Shown here: one piece after another, positions 44,044 to 53,937 of the stretch
Position numbering within the stretch: position 1 is the first letter of the stretch
Layout: the number at the start of each line of letters is the position of its first letter
Source: Chitinophaga pinensis
GTDB lineage: Bacteria; Bacteroidota; Bacteroidia; Chitinophagales; CAMDFR01
Length of the DNA: 64,000 nt
Direction: 5' to 3'
Assembly: GCA_945897725.1 (NCBI GenBank)
Contig: CAMDFR010000012.1
Location: 1-64,000, forward strand
Notes under the pieces: generated by a model
What the model was told of the DNA's origin: nothing
The model's input: the letters and a program-made list of their open reading frames with translations, nothing else
The model's database searches: none
Program-made: the position numbers and the translations under genes

Positions 44044-45084
44044 TCAGCCTTCATTGAGTCGTGGACGCAATCTATTTTGCTTGCTCTTATTGAATATCAT
44101 CTGACCTTTATCGATTCCCTTTCTATATTCCTTCTGAACTTCTTCTGGTAAATTGAGTACCTCTTGACAGGCTTCACTGCAACAACCATGATATTGTTCT
44201 GCACATTTTTTACATTGAATAAATAGGAGGTGGCATGCCTCGTTTTTACAGTTGGTATGGTCATCGCAGGGAGCACCGCATTGATGACAAGCGGCAATGA
44301 TATCATCGCTAATTCTTTCACCCAATCTTTCATCAAAAACAAAATTTTTCCCAATAAATTTATTTTCAATCTCTTGTGCTTTTACCATGTTGGCGTAGTG
44401 AATGATACCACCCTCCACATGATAAACCTTATCGAATCCATGGTGCAACATGTAGGCACTTGCTTTTTCGCAACGGATGCCACCAGTGCAATACATGATG
44501 ATGTTTTTATCTTTTTTATCCTGCAGCATTTCTACTGCCATCGGTAATTGTTCTCTAAAAGTATCCGAAGGAATTTCGATAGCATTTTTAAAATGTCCAA
44601 CCTCATATTCGTAATGATTTCGCATATCTACAATAACAGTATCAGGATCTTTGGTCATTTCATTAAATGCATCCGCGCGCACATATTTTCCTTTATTGCT
44701 CATATTGAAAGTAGGATCGTCAATGCCATCTGCCACAATTTTAGGTCGCACTTTTATCTTCAGTACCCAAAAACTTTTTCCATCATCATCTACGGCGATA
44801 TTTAATCGTAACTGGTCGAGCCCAGGTATAGAGTATAAGTAGTTTTTAAATGCGTCAACATTGCTTTCAGGAACGCTTATCTGGGCATTGATGCCTTCGT
44901 TGGCTAGATAAATTCTTCCAAAAACTTTTAGTTCAGTTAAATTTTTATACAGCTCATCCCTAAATTCTTTTGGATGTTCGATATCAAAGTATTGATAGAA
45001 GGAAATGGTTTTTCTATGCTCTGTTTCTTTGAAAAGCAATGCTTTCAACTCCTCTTGGGAGATTCTGTTGTGAAGTGGTTTCAT
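44044..45084 (-). CDS. trhO: Oxygen-dependent tRNA uridine(34) hydroxylase
   Basis: TrhO (formerly YceA) hydroxylates U34 of tRNAs toward 5-methoxyuridine. 346 residues: an N-terminal acylphosphatase-like domain ([16 protein letters not shown] ... [17 protein letters not shown]), a rhodanese domain with active-site loop [10 protein letters not shown], and a Cys-rich C-terminal zinc-type region ([11 protein letters not shown] ... [16 protein letters not shown]). It has its own promoter upstream and sits between a convergent T9SS gene and a divergent CoA-transferase gene. Confidence 0.93.
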   Translation of the reverse strand: MKPLHNRISQEELKALLFKETEHRKTISFYQYFDIEHPKEFRDELYKNLTELKVFGRIYLANEGINAQISVPESNVDAFKNYLYSIPGLDQLRLNIAVDDDGKSFWVLKIKVRPKIVADGIDDPTFNMSNKGKYVRADAFNEMTKDPDTVIVDMRNHYEYEVGHFKNAIEIPSDTFREQLPMAVEMLQDKKDKNIIMYCTGGIRCEKASAYMLHHGFDKVYHVEGGIIHYANMVKAQEIENKFIGKNFVFDERLGERISDDIIAACHQCGAPCDDHTNCKNEACHLLFIQCKKCAEQYHGCCSEACQEVLNLPEEVQKEYRKGIDKGQMIFNKSKQNRLRPRLNEG

Positions 45085-45156
45085 GTTTTCAATTTTTAGT
45101 CTTGCGTTCCAGAACGAATCTTAGAATCACTGGCAGGGTGAACAAAAATGATGCTA

Positions 45157-45186
45157 CAAAGTTAGTTCATTTTCTGACTCGACAAA
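45157..45186 (-). promoter_or_regulatory. Promoter of trhO
   Basis: Minus strand TTTG (45186-45183), 18 bases, TAACTTTG (45164-45157). Close to the Bacteroidota TTTG-N19-TAnnTTTG consensus; the ATG lies 73 bases downstream. Confidence 0.6.
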
Positions 45187-45282
45187 TATGATGTTTATCA
45201 GTTTATAGAAAGTTTTCAGTAGAACTGAGCAGGCTTCTATTTTCAAATCTTACTTTATTTATCAGCAATAACTTCTTACATT

Positions 45283-45290
45283 TACTTTTG
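45283..45290 (+). promoter_or_regulatory. -7 promoter element of the CoA-transferase gene
   Basis: TACTTTTG matches TAnnTTTG, 29 bases before the ATG at 45320; no convincing -33 element. Confidence 0.45.
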
Positions 45291-45319
45291 AAAGAAGCGT
45301 AAACCTTAATAAATACCCC

Positions 45320-46015
45320 ATGAACAAAGAAGTAAAAGACGCAAAGGAAGCCATTGCAGGCATAGAAGCTGGCATGACCATAGCCCTGGGAGGTTTTGGT
45401 TTATGTGGCATTCCAGAAAATACCATCAATGCCTTGGTTGATTCCAAAATCAATAACCTCACCTGTATCTCTAACAATGCTGGGGTGGATGATTTCGGAA
45501 TAGGACGGATGTTGCAACAGCACCAAGTAAAAAAAATGATTTCCTCTTATGTGGGAGAAAATGCTGAGTTTGAGAGACAATTACTCAGTGGTGAATTAGA
45601 GGTAGAACTCACGCCTCAAGGCAGTTTGGCGGAAAAATTACGCGCAGGCGGTGCAGGAATACCAGCATTTTTTACGGCAACTGGTTATGGTACGGAGGTG
45701 GCAGAAGGCAAGGAAACAAGAGAGATTGACGGACGTTGGTATGTTCTTGAGCCGGCACTTACGGCAGATTTTGCGATTGTGAAAGCATGGAAGGGAGACA
45801 GACATGGCAATCTTGTCTATAAGGGAACCGCTCAAAATTTTAATCCATTGGTGGCGATGGCGGGTAAGATAACCATTGCCGAAGTCGAAGAATTGGTAGA
45901 ATTGGGTGAGCTTGATCCAGATCACATTCATACCCAAGGTATTTTTGTACAGCGTATTTTTCAGGGTAAAGATTATGAGAAAAGAATTGAGCAACGTACC
46001 GTTCGAAAAAAATAA
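45320..46015 (+). CDS. 3-oxoacid CoA-transferase subunit A, without subunit B
   Basis: 231 residues, complete alpha subunit of the family I CoA-transferases (ScoA/AtoD type) that move CoA between succinyl-CoA and acetoacetate. The glycine-rich IALGGFGLCGIPENTI, TCISNNAGVDDFGIG and LTPQGSLAEKLRAGGAGIPAFFT (split by family pattern) are clear. The B subunit, which carries the catalytic Glu, normally follows directly, but here holA begins 9 bases later, so B must be elsewhere. It would consume the acetoacetate from HMG-CoA lyase. Confidence 0.9.
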   Translation: MNKEVKDAKEAIAGIEAGMTIALGGFGLCGIPENTINALVDSKINNLTCISNNAGVDDFGIGRMLQQHQVKKMISSYVGENAEFERQLLSGELEVELTPQGSLAEKLRAGGAGIPAFFTATGYGTEVAEGKETREIDGRWYVLEPALTADFAIVKAWKGDRHGNLVYKGTAQNFNPLVAMAGKITIAEVEELVELGELDPDHIHTQGIFVQRIFQGKDYEKRIEQRTVRKK

Positions 46016-46024
46016 AAACAAGTT

Positions 46025-47026
46025 ATGACCTACGAATCCATACTAAAGGATATACATGCTAGAAAGTTTGCCCCCGTATATTATTTATGTGGAGAAGAGC
46101 CCTATTTTATTGATAAAATTACGGAAGCTATTGAAAATACAGTATTGAGCGATGGCGAAAAATCTTTCAATCAAACAGTGCTTTATGGAGGTGAAATAAG
46201 CATAGGGCAATTGATTGATGAGGTATATCGGCCACCTATGATGAGTCCATATTTAGTGGTGATCGTGAAAGAAGCTCAACATCTCAAGAAGTTAGAAGAA
46301 TTCGAAAAATATTTTGAAAAGCCAATCAAGTCGACCATTCTTGTAATGGCAGTAAAGGGTCGTAAGCTTGACAGGAGAAAGAAAGTCACCAACATTCTTC
46401 TTAAAAATGCCGTAGTTTTAGAAACGAAAAGAATCTATGAGAACCAAGTGCCTGCTTGGATAGAGCAATATTTAGGCTCTTTGAATTATAAAGCCACCCC
46501 TCCAGCTATTCAGATGATGGCGGAATATTTGGGCAATGAAATTAGCGTGATTACCAATGAGATTGAGAAGCTATTGCTCAATAAAAATAAAGGCGAGCAA
46601 ATTACAATAGATGATGTAGAGAATAATATTGGCATTAGTAAGGATTATAATAATTTTGAATTGCAGAAAGCCTTATCATTTAAAGATGTTGAGAAAACAA
46701 TTCGTATTGTTCAATATTTTGCTTCGAATGAAAAATCCAATCCACTTATTTTAACCTTAATGGCCTTACAAACTTATTTTACCACCCTTTATTTGATGCA
46801 ATATAAGAGAGGCATTAGTGATAAAGAGTTGATGAGCGAATTTCGTTTGTGGGCCGATGCGTTGAAGCAATATAAAGCAGCTTTGAAACATTTCTCTATT
46901 GAAAAAAATGAGAAAATATTGCTAAAAATTGCTGAGATGGATCTTCGTTCAAAGGGCCTAGGGAATGGGAATGCAGAGCCTAATGAGTTGTTAAAAGAAT
47001 TGGTTTGTGATATTTTGTACAATTGA
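46025..47026 (+). CDS. holA: DNA polymerase III delta subunit
   Basis: Clamp-loader subunit of 333 residues that opens the beta clamp. The N-terminal PVYYLCGEEPYFIDKITEAI is the HolA start motif; YRPPMMSPYLVVIVKEAQHLKK and the middle domain LGNEISVITNEIEKLLL are typical; the C-terminal helical collar domain follows. It lies 9 bases behind the CoA-transferase gene, so it is probably co-transcribed with it. No other replication gene is adjacent. Confidence 0.92.
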   Translation: MTYESILKDIHARKFAPVYYLCGEEPYFIDKITEAIENTVLSDGEKSFNQTVLYGGEISIGQLIDEVYRPPMMSPYLVVIVKEAQHLKKLEEFEKYFEKPIKSTILVMAVKGRKLDRRKKVTNILLKNAVVLETKRIYENQVPAWIEQYLGSLNYKATPPAIQMMAEYLGNEISVITNEIEKLLLNKNKGEQITIDDVENNIGISKDYNNFELQKALSFKDVEKTIRIVQYFASNEKSNPLILTLMALQTYFTTLYLMQYKRGISDKELMSEFRLWADALKQYKAALKHFSIEKNEKILLKIAEMDLRSKGLGNGNAEPNELLKELVCDILYN

Positions 47027-47525
47027 TGTTTGATATGTCAACCTTGTAAAAAGTATTTATCGAATCCTAGGACTTATGATTCTCTTCTTTCGATTTAACG
47101 AATTGTTCCCAGAGGTGGAGTTCCACTCAAAATATTTACTCTACATCCCAACAATTGAAAATCTGTAGAGGAGAGATGCATCACTTTCAGTTTTGATGAC
47201 TTGGTGATTGTTGCTCTATAAAGAGGTTTATAAAAAAATATAATTAATCAATATTTTACAGATATATACAAAAAACTATGTATATATTATGATAATCTAA
47301 AAGCAAAGCTTAGAAAGCCTAGCTTATGTCCTCTAAATTGACCTATACTGCCTTAAAGAATACCCATACTGTCATTATGTTTCATTAAATTTATAGGATG
47401 GTTTTATGTGTGCTGAAACTTTCGAATTCGATGCATAAAATTTGTGATACACTAACACACTTCTCTTTCGCTTTTGTACATAAATTACACTACTTTTACG
47501 TTCGTTTTAAACGTAAATATATTCA
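47027..47525 (+). promoter_or_regulatory. Long leader/promoter region of the nucleotide-sugar operon with palindrome
   Basis: Almost 500 bases without a gene, AT-rich. Near its right end TTTG (47473-47476), 20 bases, TACGTTCG (47497-47504) is a possible promoter. A perfect 8-bp inverted repeat TTTACGTT (47495-47502) / AACGTAAA (47510-47517) with a 7-base spacer overlaps that -7 box and ends nine bases before the GTG start of the first gene; it may be an operator. The left 400 bases show nothing. Confidence 0.4.
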
Positions 47526-48662
47526 GTGAAAAAAATAGAAATGGTTGATCTCATTACCCAGTATGAGAAAATCAAACCGGAGATAGATTCAGCAATCCAA
47601 GGGGTTATTTCAAAGGCACAATTTATTAAAGGTCCAGAAGTAGTAGAATTTGAAAAAGAATTAGCCAGCTACTTAGGCGTAAAACATGTTATAGGTGTTG
47701 CAAACGGAACTGATGCTTTGCAAATCGCATTGATGGCACTTGGTTTGAAACCAGGCGATGAGGTGATCACTCCATCATTTACTTATATCGCCACTGTAGA
47801 AGTGGTTGCTCTACTTAATCTAAAGCCGGTTTTTGTAGAAGTCGATAAGGAAACATTTACAATGGACATCTCAAAAGTTGAAGCAGCTATTACTCCCAAA
47901 ACGAAAGCAATAGTGCCAGTACATCTTTATGGTCAATCTGTTGATATGGAGCCACTCTTGGCCATAGCTAAGAAGCATCATCTGCCTGTAATTGAAGACA
48001 ATGCTCAAGCCATTGGAGGAACTTATACTTTTTCAGACGGCAGCAAAAAGAAGACCGGATCTATGTCTGACATAGCTTGTACTTCTTTTTTTCCATCGAA
48101 GAACTTAGGATGCTATGGTGATGGTGGTGCCATGATGACAGACAATGATGAGTTGGCACTTAAAATCAGAATGATAGCAAATCACGGACAAAGCAAGCAG
48201 TATTATCATGATGTGGTAGGTTGTAATTCCCGCCTAGATTCTATTCAGGCCGCTGTGCTTAGAGTTAAGTTACGACAATTAGATAATTATTGTATCGCAA
48301 GACGTAAAGTGGCAGATTATTATAATGCCGCCTTCGCTCAACATCCGCATATTATTACCCCTAAAACTGTTGATTATTCATACAATGTATTCCATCAATA
48401 TACCCTTCAATTGATAGATACCGATAGAGATGCATTGAAGAAAAGTCTTGAAGAAGCAGGGATTCCAAGCATGATTTACTATCCAATTCCTGCACACAAA
48501 CAAAAAATGTTTGACGAAATTGGTGCTTCTTTTGGAGATTTGTCTACGACAGATTGGCTTACAGAAAGAGTGCTATCATTGCCTATTCATACTGAAATGC
48601 AAGAAGAGCAGTTGAAATATATCACAGATAATGTTTTAAAATTCTATAAGAATTATTTATGA
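47526..48662 (+). CDS. DegT/DnrJ/EryC1/StrS sugar aminotransferase (WbpE-like)
   Basis: PLP-dependent nucleotide-sugar aminotransferase, 378 residues, starting at GTG 47526 (MKKIEMVDLITQYEKIKPEI, the usual start). The PLP lysine is in TSFFPSKNLGCYGDGGA; ANGTDALQIALMALG, HLYGQ and EDNAQAIGG are family motifs. With the acetyltransferase at 50964 it resembles the WbpE/WbpD pair that make the 3-acetamido group of UDP-GlcNAc(3NAc)A. First gene of the operon; its TGA overlaps the next ATG by four bases. Confidence 0.88.
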   Translation: MKKIEMVDLITQYEKIKPEIDSAIQGVISKAQFIKGPEVVEFEKELASYLGVKHVIGVANGTDALQIALMALGLKPGDEVITPSFTYIATVEVVALLNLKPVFVEVDKETFTMDISKVEAAITPKTKAIVPVHLYGQSVDMEPLLAIAKKHHLPVIEDNAQAIGGTYTFSDGSKKKTGSMSDIACTSFFPSKNLGCYGDGGAMMTDNDELALKIRMIANHGQSKQYYHDVVGCNSRLDSIQAAVLRVKLRQLDNYCIARRKVADYYNAAFAQHPHIITPKTVDYSYNVFHQYTLQLIDTDRDALKKSLEEAGIPSMIYYPIPAHKQKMFDEIGASFGDLSTTDWLTERVLSLPIHTEMQEEQLKYITDNVLKFYKNYL

Positions 48663-49969
48663 AAATAGCAGTAATAGGCACGGGCTATGTGGGTCTGGTA
48701 ACCGGAACTTGTTTTGCCGAAACAGGTAATGAAGTAACTTGTGTAGATATTGACGCTCATAAAGTAGAGCAATTACAAAATGGTATTATACCCATCTTTG
48801 AACCTGGATTAGAATTGATTTTCCACAGAAGTGTAGAGAAGCATAGATTGCATTTTACAACGGATATTGAGGCTGCGATTGAACATGCTCAAATTATATT
48901 TTTGGCCTTGCCTACTCCTCCCGGGGAAGATGGATCTGCTGACTTAAAATATATTTTAGGGGTTGCAGAAAACTTAGGTAAAATAATGAAAGAGTATAAA
49001 GTCATTGTTGATAAGAGTACTGTACCAGTGGGGACTTCTGATAAAGTGAGGGAAATGATTCTGAAAAATGCAACGGTAGAATTTGACGTAGTTTCTAATC
49101 CTGAATTTTTGCGTGAAGGGGTGGCGGTTGATGACTTTTTAAAACCTGACAGAGTGGTGATTGGTACAAGTTCAGAGAAGGCAAGAAAAATATTGAATCA
49201 ATTGTACGAGCCATTTGTTCGACAAGGCAATCCAATTATTTTTATGGATGAGCGCTCTGCAGAAATGACGAAGTATGCTGCTAACTCTTTTTTAGCAACC
49301 AAAATTAGCTTTATGAACGAGATTGCAAATCTTTGTGAACTAACAGGAGCGGATGTCGACATGGTGAGAAAAGGCATTGGAACAGATACAAGAATTGGAA
49401 ATAGATTTTTATTTCCAGGTATTGGTTATGGTGGTTCTTGCTTCCCCAAAGATGTTCAGGCACTTTATAAAACAGCCTTGGATCATGATTATGAATTCGA
49501 CATCCTGAAGTCTGTAATGCAAGTAAATCAGCGTCAAAGAGAAATTTTTCTACACAGAATCTTGAAAAAATATAATGGTGATGTGAGTGCTAAGACCTTT
49601 GCTATTTGGGGCTTGTCCTTTAAACCAAACACTGATGATATCAGAGAAGCACCTGCTTTATTTGTGATTCAAGAATTATTATTAGCTGGTGCCAAAATCA
49701 ATGCATATGATCCTGAAGGAATGAAAAACACAGCGAAGGTTTTTGGTGATGGAGTGAATTTCTGTGATAATCAGTATGATGCCTTACAAGGCGCAGATGC
49801 TTTATTGATTATGACCGAATGGAGTGAATTTAGAACACCTGATTTTGAAATGATACAATCTTCATTGAAAGCCAAAGTTGTATTTGATGGAAGAAATATT
49901 TTTAACAAGGATGCAATGAGGGAAATGGGATTTTATTATGAAAGCATCGGTAGACAAACCATAAACTAA
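48659..49969 (+). CDS. ugd: UDP-glucose 6-dehydrogenase
   Basis: Oxidises UDP-glucose to UDP-glucuronate with two NAD+. 436 residues: Rossmann motif GTGYVGLVTG at the N-terminus, ALPTPPGEDGSADL, STVPVGT, VVSNPEFLREGVAVDDF, and the active-site Cys in GYGGSCFPKD; C-terminal UDP-binding domain with WGLSFKPNTDDIREAPA. It feeds the UDP-glucuronate decarboxylase encoded next, whose ATG directly follows the stop. Confidence 0.95.
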   Translation: MKIAVIGTGYVGLVTGTCFAETGNEVTCVDIDAHKVEQLQNGIIPIFEPGLELIFHRSVEKHRLHFTTDIEAAIEHAQIIFLALPTPPGEDGSADLKYILGVAENLGKIMKEYKVIVDKSTVPVGTSDKVREMILKNATVEFDVVSNPEFLREGVAVDDFLKPDRVVIGTSSEKARKILNQLYEPFVRQGNPIIFMDERSAEMTKYAANSFLATKISFMNEIANLCELTGADVDMVRKGIGTDTRIGNRFLFPGIGYGGSCFPKDVQALYKTALDHDYEFDILKSVMQVNQRQREIFLHRILKKYNGDVSAKTFAIWGLSFKPNTDDIREAPALFVIQELLLAGAKINAYDPEGMKNTAKVFGDGVNFCDNQYDALQGADALLIMTEWSEFRTPDFEMIQSSLKAKVVFDGRNIFNKDAMREMGFYYESIGRQTIN

Positions 49970-50962
49970 ATGGCAAAAAAAAGAATTCTAATCACTGGTG
50001 CAGCCGGTTTTCTGGGCTCACATTTATGTGATCGATTTATCAAAGAGGGTTTTGATGTGGTTGCCATGGATAATTTAATCACTGGACGTCTTACAAATAT
50101 TGAACATTTGTTTCCACTCAAAGAGTTTACATTCTATAATCATGATATCACCAAGTTTATTCATGTGGCAGGTCCTTTGGATTATATCTTGCATTTTGCT
50201 TCTCCAGCAAGCCCTATTGACTATTTAAAAATTCCCATTCAAACATTAAAAGTAGGCTCTTTAGGAACCCATAATGTACTTGGTTTAGCAAAATCAAAGA
50301 ATGCTAGGATACTTGTAGCATCTACATCAGAGGTTTATGGTGATCCCACTGTACATCCTCAGACAGAAGAATATTGGGGCAATGTAAATCCTATTGGACC
50401 TCGAGGTGTGTATGACGAAGCAAAGCGATTTCAAGAAGCCATCACCATGGCCTACCATCGTTATCACGGCTTAGAAACTAGAATCATCAGAATCTTCAAT
50501 ACCTATGGACCACGAATGAGATTGAACGATGGTCGAGTACTTCCTGCCTTTATTGGTCAGGCATTGCGTGGCGAGGATTTGACCGTTTTCGGAAAAGGTA
50601 ACCAGACGCGATCTTTTTGTTATGTAGATGATTTGATTCAAGGAATTTATCTCTTGTTGATGAGTGACTATGCTTATCCTGTAAACATTGGCAATCCCGA
50701 CGAAATCACTATTTTACAATTTGCTGAGGAGATCATTAAACTTACTGGGGCCAATCAAAAAATTATTTATGAGGACTTGCCTGTAGATGATCCTATGCAA
50801 AGACAACCAGATATTACAAAAGCAAGGAGTATTTTAGGTTGGGAACCGAAAGTAGATAGAGCAGAAGGCTTAAAGATTACTTATCAATATTTTCAATCTT
50901 TATCAAAGGAAGAGCTATATAATAAGGAACACAATAATTTTGATCAATTTATAAGTAAGTAA
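49970..50962 (+). CDS. UDP-glucuronate decarboxylase (UDP-xylose synthase)
   Basis: Extended SDR of 330 residues: Rossmann motif [10 protein letters not shown], the UXS-specific [19 protein letters not shown] (split by family motif), STSEVYGDP, catalytic [22 protein letters not shown] and [10 protein letters not shown]. It decarboxylates UDP-glucuronate to UDP-xylose. It starts on the base after ugd ends, which supports the substrate channel ugd to this enzyme. The next gene begins after one base. Confidence 0.92.
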   Translation: MAKKRILITGAAGFLGSHLCDRFIKEGFDVVAMDNLITGRLTNIEHLFPLKEFTFYNHDITKFIHVAGPLDYILHFASPASPIDYLKIPIQTLKVGSLGTHNVLGLAKSKNARILVASTSEVYGDPTVHPQTEEYWGNVNPIGPRGVYDEAKRFQEAITMAYHRYHGLETRIIRIFNTYGPRMRLNDGRVLPAFIGQALRGEDLTVFGKGNQTRSFCYVDDLIQGIYLLLMSDYAYPVNIGNPDEITILQFAEEIIKLTGANQKIIYEDLPVDDPMQRQPDITKARSILGWEPKVDRAEGLKITYQYFQSLSKEELYNKEHNNFDQFISK

Positions 50963-50963
50963 T

Positions 50964-51539
50964 ATGAAAGATTTTTTTGCACACGAAACAGCATTTATAG
51001 ATGAAGGATGCCATATTGGTAATGGTACTAAAATTTGGCATTTCAGTCATATCATGTCTCATTGCACGATTGGAGAACGCTGTAATATAGGTCAGAATGT
51101 GGTGATTTCTCCGGAAGTCATTTTAGGAAATAATGTAAAAGTTCAAAACAATGTTTCCATATATACCGGCGTGACTTGTGAAGACGATGTGTTTTTAGGA
51201 CCCTCTATGGTATTCACAAACGTTATCAATCCAAGGTCTGCCGTTAATCGCAAAGACCAATATGCGAAAACTACTGTAAAAAAAGGAGCCTCCATTGGTG
51301 CCAACGCAACTATTGTTTGTGGTCACGATATTGGGCAATATGCTTTTATTGGTGCTGGTGCTGTGGTTACAAAAAATATCCCAGATTTTGCCTTGGTGGT
51401 TGGCAATCCAGCCAAACAGATTGGATGGGTAGGTGAGTATGGGCATAGACTCCATTTTAATAACGAAGGCATCGCAATCTGTGAAGAAAGTAATCAAACG
51501 TATTCTCTAGAAAAAAATATAGTTACAAGATTTTCATAA
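50964..51539 (+). CDS. Left-handed beta-helix acetyltransferase (WbpD-like)
   Basis: 191 residues of hexapeptide repeats: [83 protein letters not shown] (repeats quoted separately), closing [13 protein letters not shown]. Very similar in pattern to WbpD/WlbB, which N-acetylate the 3-amino group of UDP-GlcNAc3NA using acetyl-CoA. Together with the aminotransferase it points to a 2,3-diacetamido-uronic acid. Confidence 0.88.
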   Translation: MKDFFAHETAFIDEGCHIGNGTKIWHFSHIMSHCTIGERCNIGQNVVISPEVILGNNVKVQNNVSIYTGVTCEDDVFLGPSMVFTNVINPRSAVNRKDQYAKTTVKKGASIGANATIVCGHDIGQYAFIGAGAVVTKNIPDFALVVGNPAKQIGWVGEYGHRLHFNNEGIAICEESNQTYSLEKNIVTRFS

Positions 51540-51558
51540 ATAAAATACAAGACAAAAA

Positions 51559-52857
51559 ATGAATATTTACGAAAAGTTATTAAAGAAAGAAACGAAATTA
51601 GCAGTGATTGGATTAGGTTACGTTGGCTTACCGATTGCCTTAGAATTTGCAAGAAAGATATCTGTTATTGGTTTTGATATCAATGCACAGAGAGTGGAAT
51701 TGATGAAGCAAGGAATCGATCCTTCTTGCGAATTGGAAAAAGAAGCATTTAATGGCACAGATATTCAATTCACCTGCAATATAGATGATTTGAAGGAAGC
51801 TACTTTTTTTATTGTAGCCGTTCCAACTCCTGTAGATATTCACAAAGTTCCAGACTTGAAGCCAGTGCTTGGAGCATCGACTACTATTGCTAAGGTGTTG
51901 AAAAAAGGTGACTATGTGGTGTATGAATCCACTGTTTATCCAGGATGTACAGAAGAAGATTGTGTTCCAGTTTTAGAGAAAATAACAGGACTCAAAATGG
52001 TGACAGACTTTAAAATTGGTTACTCCCCTGAAAGAATTAATCCAGGTGACAAAGAGCATACGATTACTAAAATATTGAAAGTGGTATCTGGTTGTGATAA
52101 GGAGTCCTTAGATATCATTGCAGATGTCTATAAAATTGTAGTGCAAGCTGGCGTCCACAAAGCAAGTAGTATAAAGGTTGCAGAAGCAGCTAAGATTATC
52201 GAAAATACTCAACGAGACGTAAATATTGCGCTCATGAATGAACTTTCACAGATTTTTGATCGCATGAATATCAATACATATGAAGTATTAGAAGCAGCTG
52301 GAACGAAATGGAATTTTTTAAAATTTAGTCCAGGATTAGTTGGTGGTCATTGTATTGGTGTAGATCCATATTATTTAACGTATAAGGCCATAGCCTTAGG
52401 TTATAAGCCAGAGGTTATTTTAAGTGGTCGTAGAATAAATGATAGCATGGGAGCTTATGTTGCTAAAAAGCTCGTTCAACGATTGATCAAAGCGGACAAG
52501 CAACCTGGTCGTTCTAAAGTATTGGTGATGGGCGCTACATTCAAAGAAAATGTTAGTGATATAAGAAATAGTAAAGTTATTGATGTGATTGACGAATTGA
52601 AATCCTATTCGATCTCTGTTGACGTAGTAGATTGCTATGCAGATAAAGAGGAGGTAAAGCATGAATATGGTTTTGATTTATTGGATTTGCCTACCAATGA
52701 TTACGATGCAATTATCATTGCAGTTAATCATAATGATTACACAAAAATGAACGAGTCAGAAATTACGAAATTTATGAAAGACGATAGAGGCATTTTAATT
52801 GATATCAAAGGCATTTTTAGAAATGATATTAAAAACTTAACATACTGGTCTTTCTAA
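51559..52857 (+). CDS. UDP-N-acetylhexosamine 6-dehydrogenase (WbpO/TviB-like)
   Basis: Nucleotide-sugar dehydrogenase of 432 residues, second of its kind in the operon and clearly different from ugd. N-terminal LAVIGLGYVGLPIALEFA, VAVPTPVDIHKVPDL, STVYPGCTEEDC, IGYSPERINPGDKEHT and the catalytic Cys in GLVGGHCIGVDPYYL are the WbpO/TviB/WecC pattern; VMGATFKENVSDIRNSK follows. It oxidises UDP-GalNAc or UDP-GlcNAc to the uronate. The epimerase at 53938 would supply UDP-GalNAc. Confidence 0.88.
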   Translation: MNIYEKLLKKETKLAVIGLGYVGLPIALEFARKISVIGFDINAQRVELMKQGIDPSCELEKEAFNGTDIQFTCNIDDLKEATFFIVAVPTPVDIHKVPDLKPVLGASTTIAKVLKKGDYVVYESTVYPGCTEEDCVPVLEKITGLKMVTDFKIGYSPERINPGDKEHTITKILKVVSGCDKESLDIIADVYKIVVQAGVHKASSIKVAEAAKIIENTQRDVNIALMNELSQIFDRMNINTYEVLEAAGTKWNFLKFSPGLVGGHCIGVDPYYLTYKAIALGYKPEVILSGRRINDSMGAYVAKKLVQRLIKADKQPGRSKVLVMGATFKENVSDIRNSKVIDVIDELKSYSISVDVVDCYADKEEVKHEYGFDLLDLPTNDYDAIIIAVNHNDYTKMNESEITKFMKDDRGILIDIKGIFRNDIKNLTYWSF

Positions 52858-52883
52858 TCTGAGTAATTAAAATTTTAATCAAA

Positions 52884-53933
52884 ATGAAAATACTCATAAC
52901 AGGAGGCGCAGGATTTATAGGATCTCATGTAGTGCGAGGTTTCTTGAATAATTATCCGACATACAAGATTTTTAATCTTGATAAACTTACGTATGCTGGA
53001 AACTTAGAAAACCTCAAGGATATTGAGTCTAATGTTAATTATAAATTCATACTAGGTGATATCGTCGATGGCGCTTTTATAAACGATTTATTCACAAAGC
53101 ATCAATTTGATGGAGTCATTCATCTCGCTGCCGAAAGCCATGTAGACCGCTCTATTAGCAATCCACTTGAATTTGTATTCACGAATGTGATTGGTACCGT
53201 CAATCTTTTAAATGCAGCAAAAAATATTTGGAATGGTAATCATGAGGGAAAGCGATTTTATCATGTCAGCACAGATGAGGTCTATGGATCTTTAGGAACA
53301 GAGGGCCTATTTACAGAAAGCACATCCTATGATCCGCATAGCCCTTATTCAGCTTCTAAGGCCAGCTCAGATCATTTTGTTCGAGCATATCACGACACTT
53401 ATGGCTTACCTGTCGTTATTTCTAATTGTTCAAATAACTATGGTTCTTTTCAATTCCCCGAAAAGCTCATACCACTTTGCATTCACAATATCAAAAATGA
53501 AAAAGCCTTGCCAGTGTATGGTGATGGTAAATATACTCGCGATTGGCTTTGGGTGGCAGATCATGCAAGAGCAATTGACCTAGTTTTTCATCAAGGAAAG
53601 AATGGGGATACTTATAATATTGGAGGTTTTAATGAATGGCAAAATATTGATTTGATTAAGGAGTTGTGTCGAATCATGGACCAAAAATTAGGAAGAGAAA
53701 TCGGTAGCGCTGAAAAATTGATTACATTCGTCAAAGATCGTCCAGGGCACGACTTAAGATATGCCATTGATGCCACAAAAATAAATAAAGAGCTAGGTTT
53801 TATGCCATCTGTTAAATTTGAAGAAGGTCTAGAAAAGACCGTAGAATGGTATTTAGCAAATGATGAATGGATGAATAATGTAACAAGCGGAAATTATAAA
53901 AAATATTATGAAGGACAATACTCAAACAGATAG
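52884..53933 (+). CDS. rfbB: dTDP-glucose 4,6-dehydratase
   Basis: Second step of dTDP-L-rhamnose synthesis, forming dTDP-4-keto-6-deoxyglucose. 349 residues. TGGAGFIGSH, LDKLTYAGNLENL, HLAAESHVDRSI, VSTDEVYGSLG, catalytic YSASK, NCSNNYGSFQFPEKLIP and RDWLWVADHARAI are hallmark RfbB sequences. The first enzyme of the pathway, RfbA, is not in the window. Confidence 0.95.
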   Translation: MKILITGGAGFIGSHVVRGFLNNYPTYKIFNLDKLTYAGNLENLKDIESNVNYKFILGDIVDGAFINDLFTKHQFDGVIHLAAESHVDRSISNPLEFVFTNVIGTVNLLNAAKNIWNGNHEGKRFYHVSTDEVYGSLGTEGLFTESTSYDPHSPYSASKASSDHFVRAYHDTYGLPVVISNCSNNYGSFQFPEKLIPLCIHNIKNEKALPVYGDGKYTRDWLWVADHARAIDLVFHQGKNGDTYNIGGFNEWQNIDLIKELCRIMDQKLGREIGSAEKLITFVKDRPGHDLRYAIDATKINKELGFMPSVKFEEGLEKTVEWYLANDEWMNNVTSGNYKKYYEGQYSNR

Positions 53934-53937
53934 CCTC

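Noticed and set aside
44230-44547. Plus-strand reading frames inside trhO
   Set aside because: They are the antisense of a clearly recognised gene and have no family pattern of their own.
53908-53937. N-terminal extension of the WbpP-like epimerase from ATG 53908
   Set aside because: It would overlap rfbB by 26 bases and adds a polar leader not expected in the family; ATG 53938 preferred.
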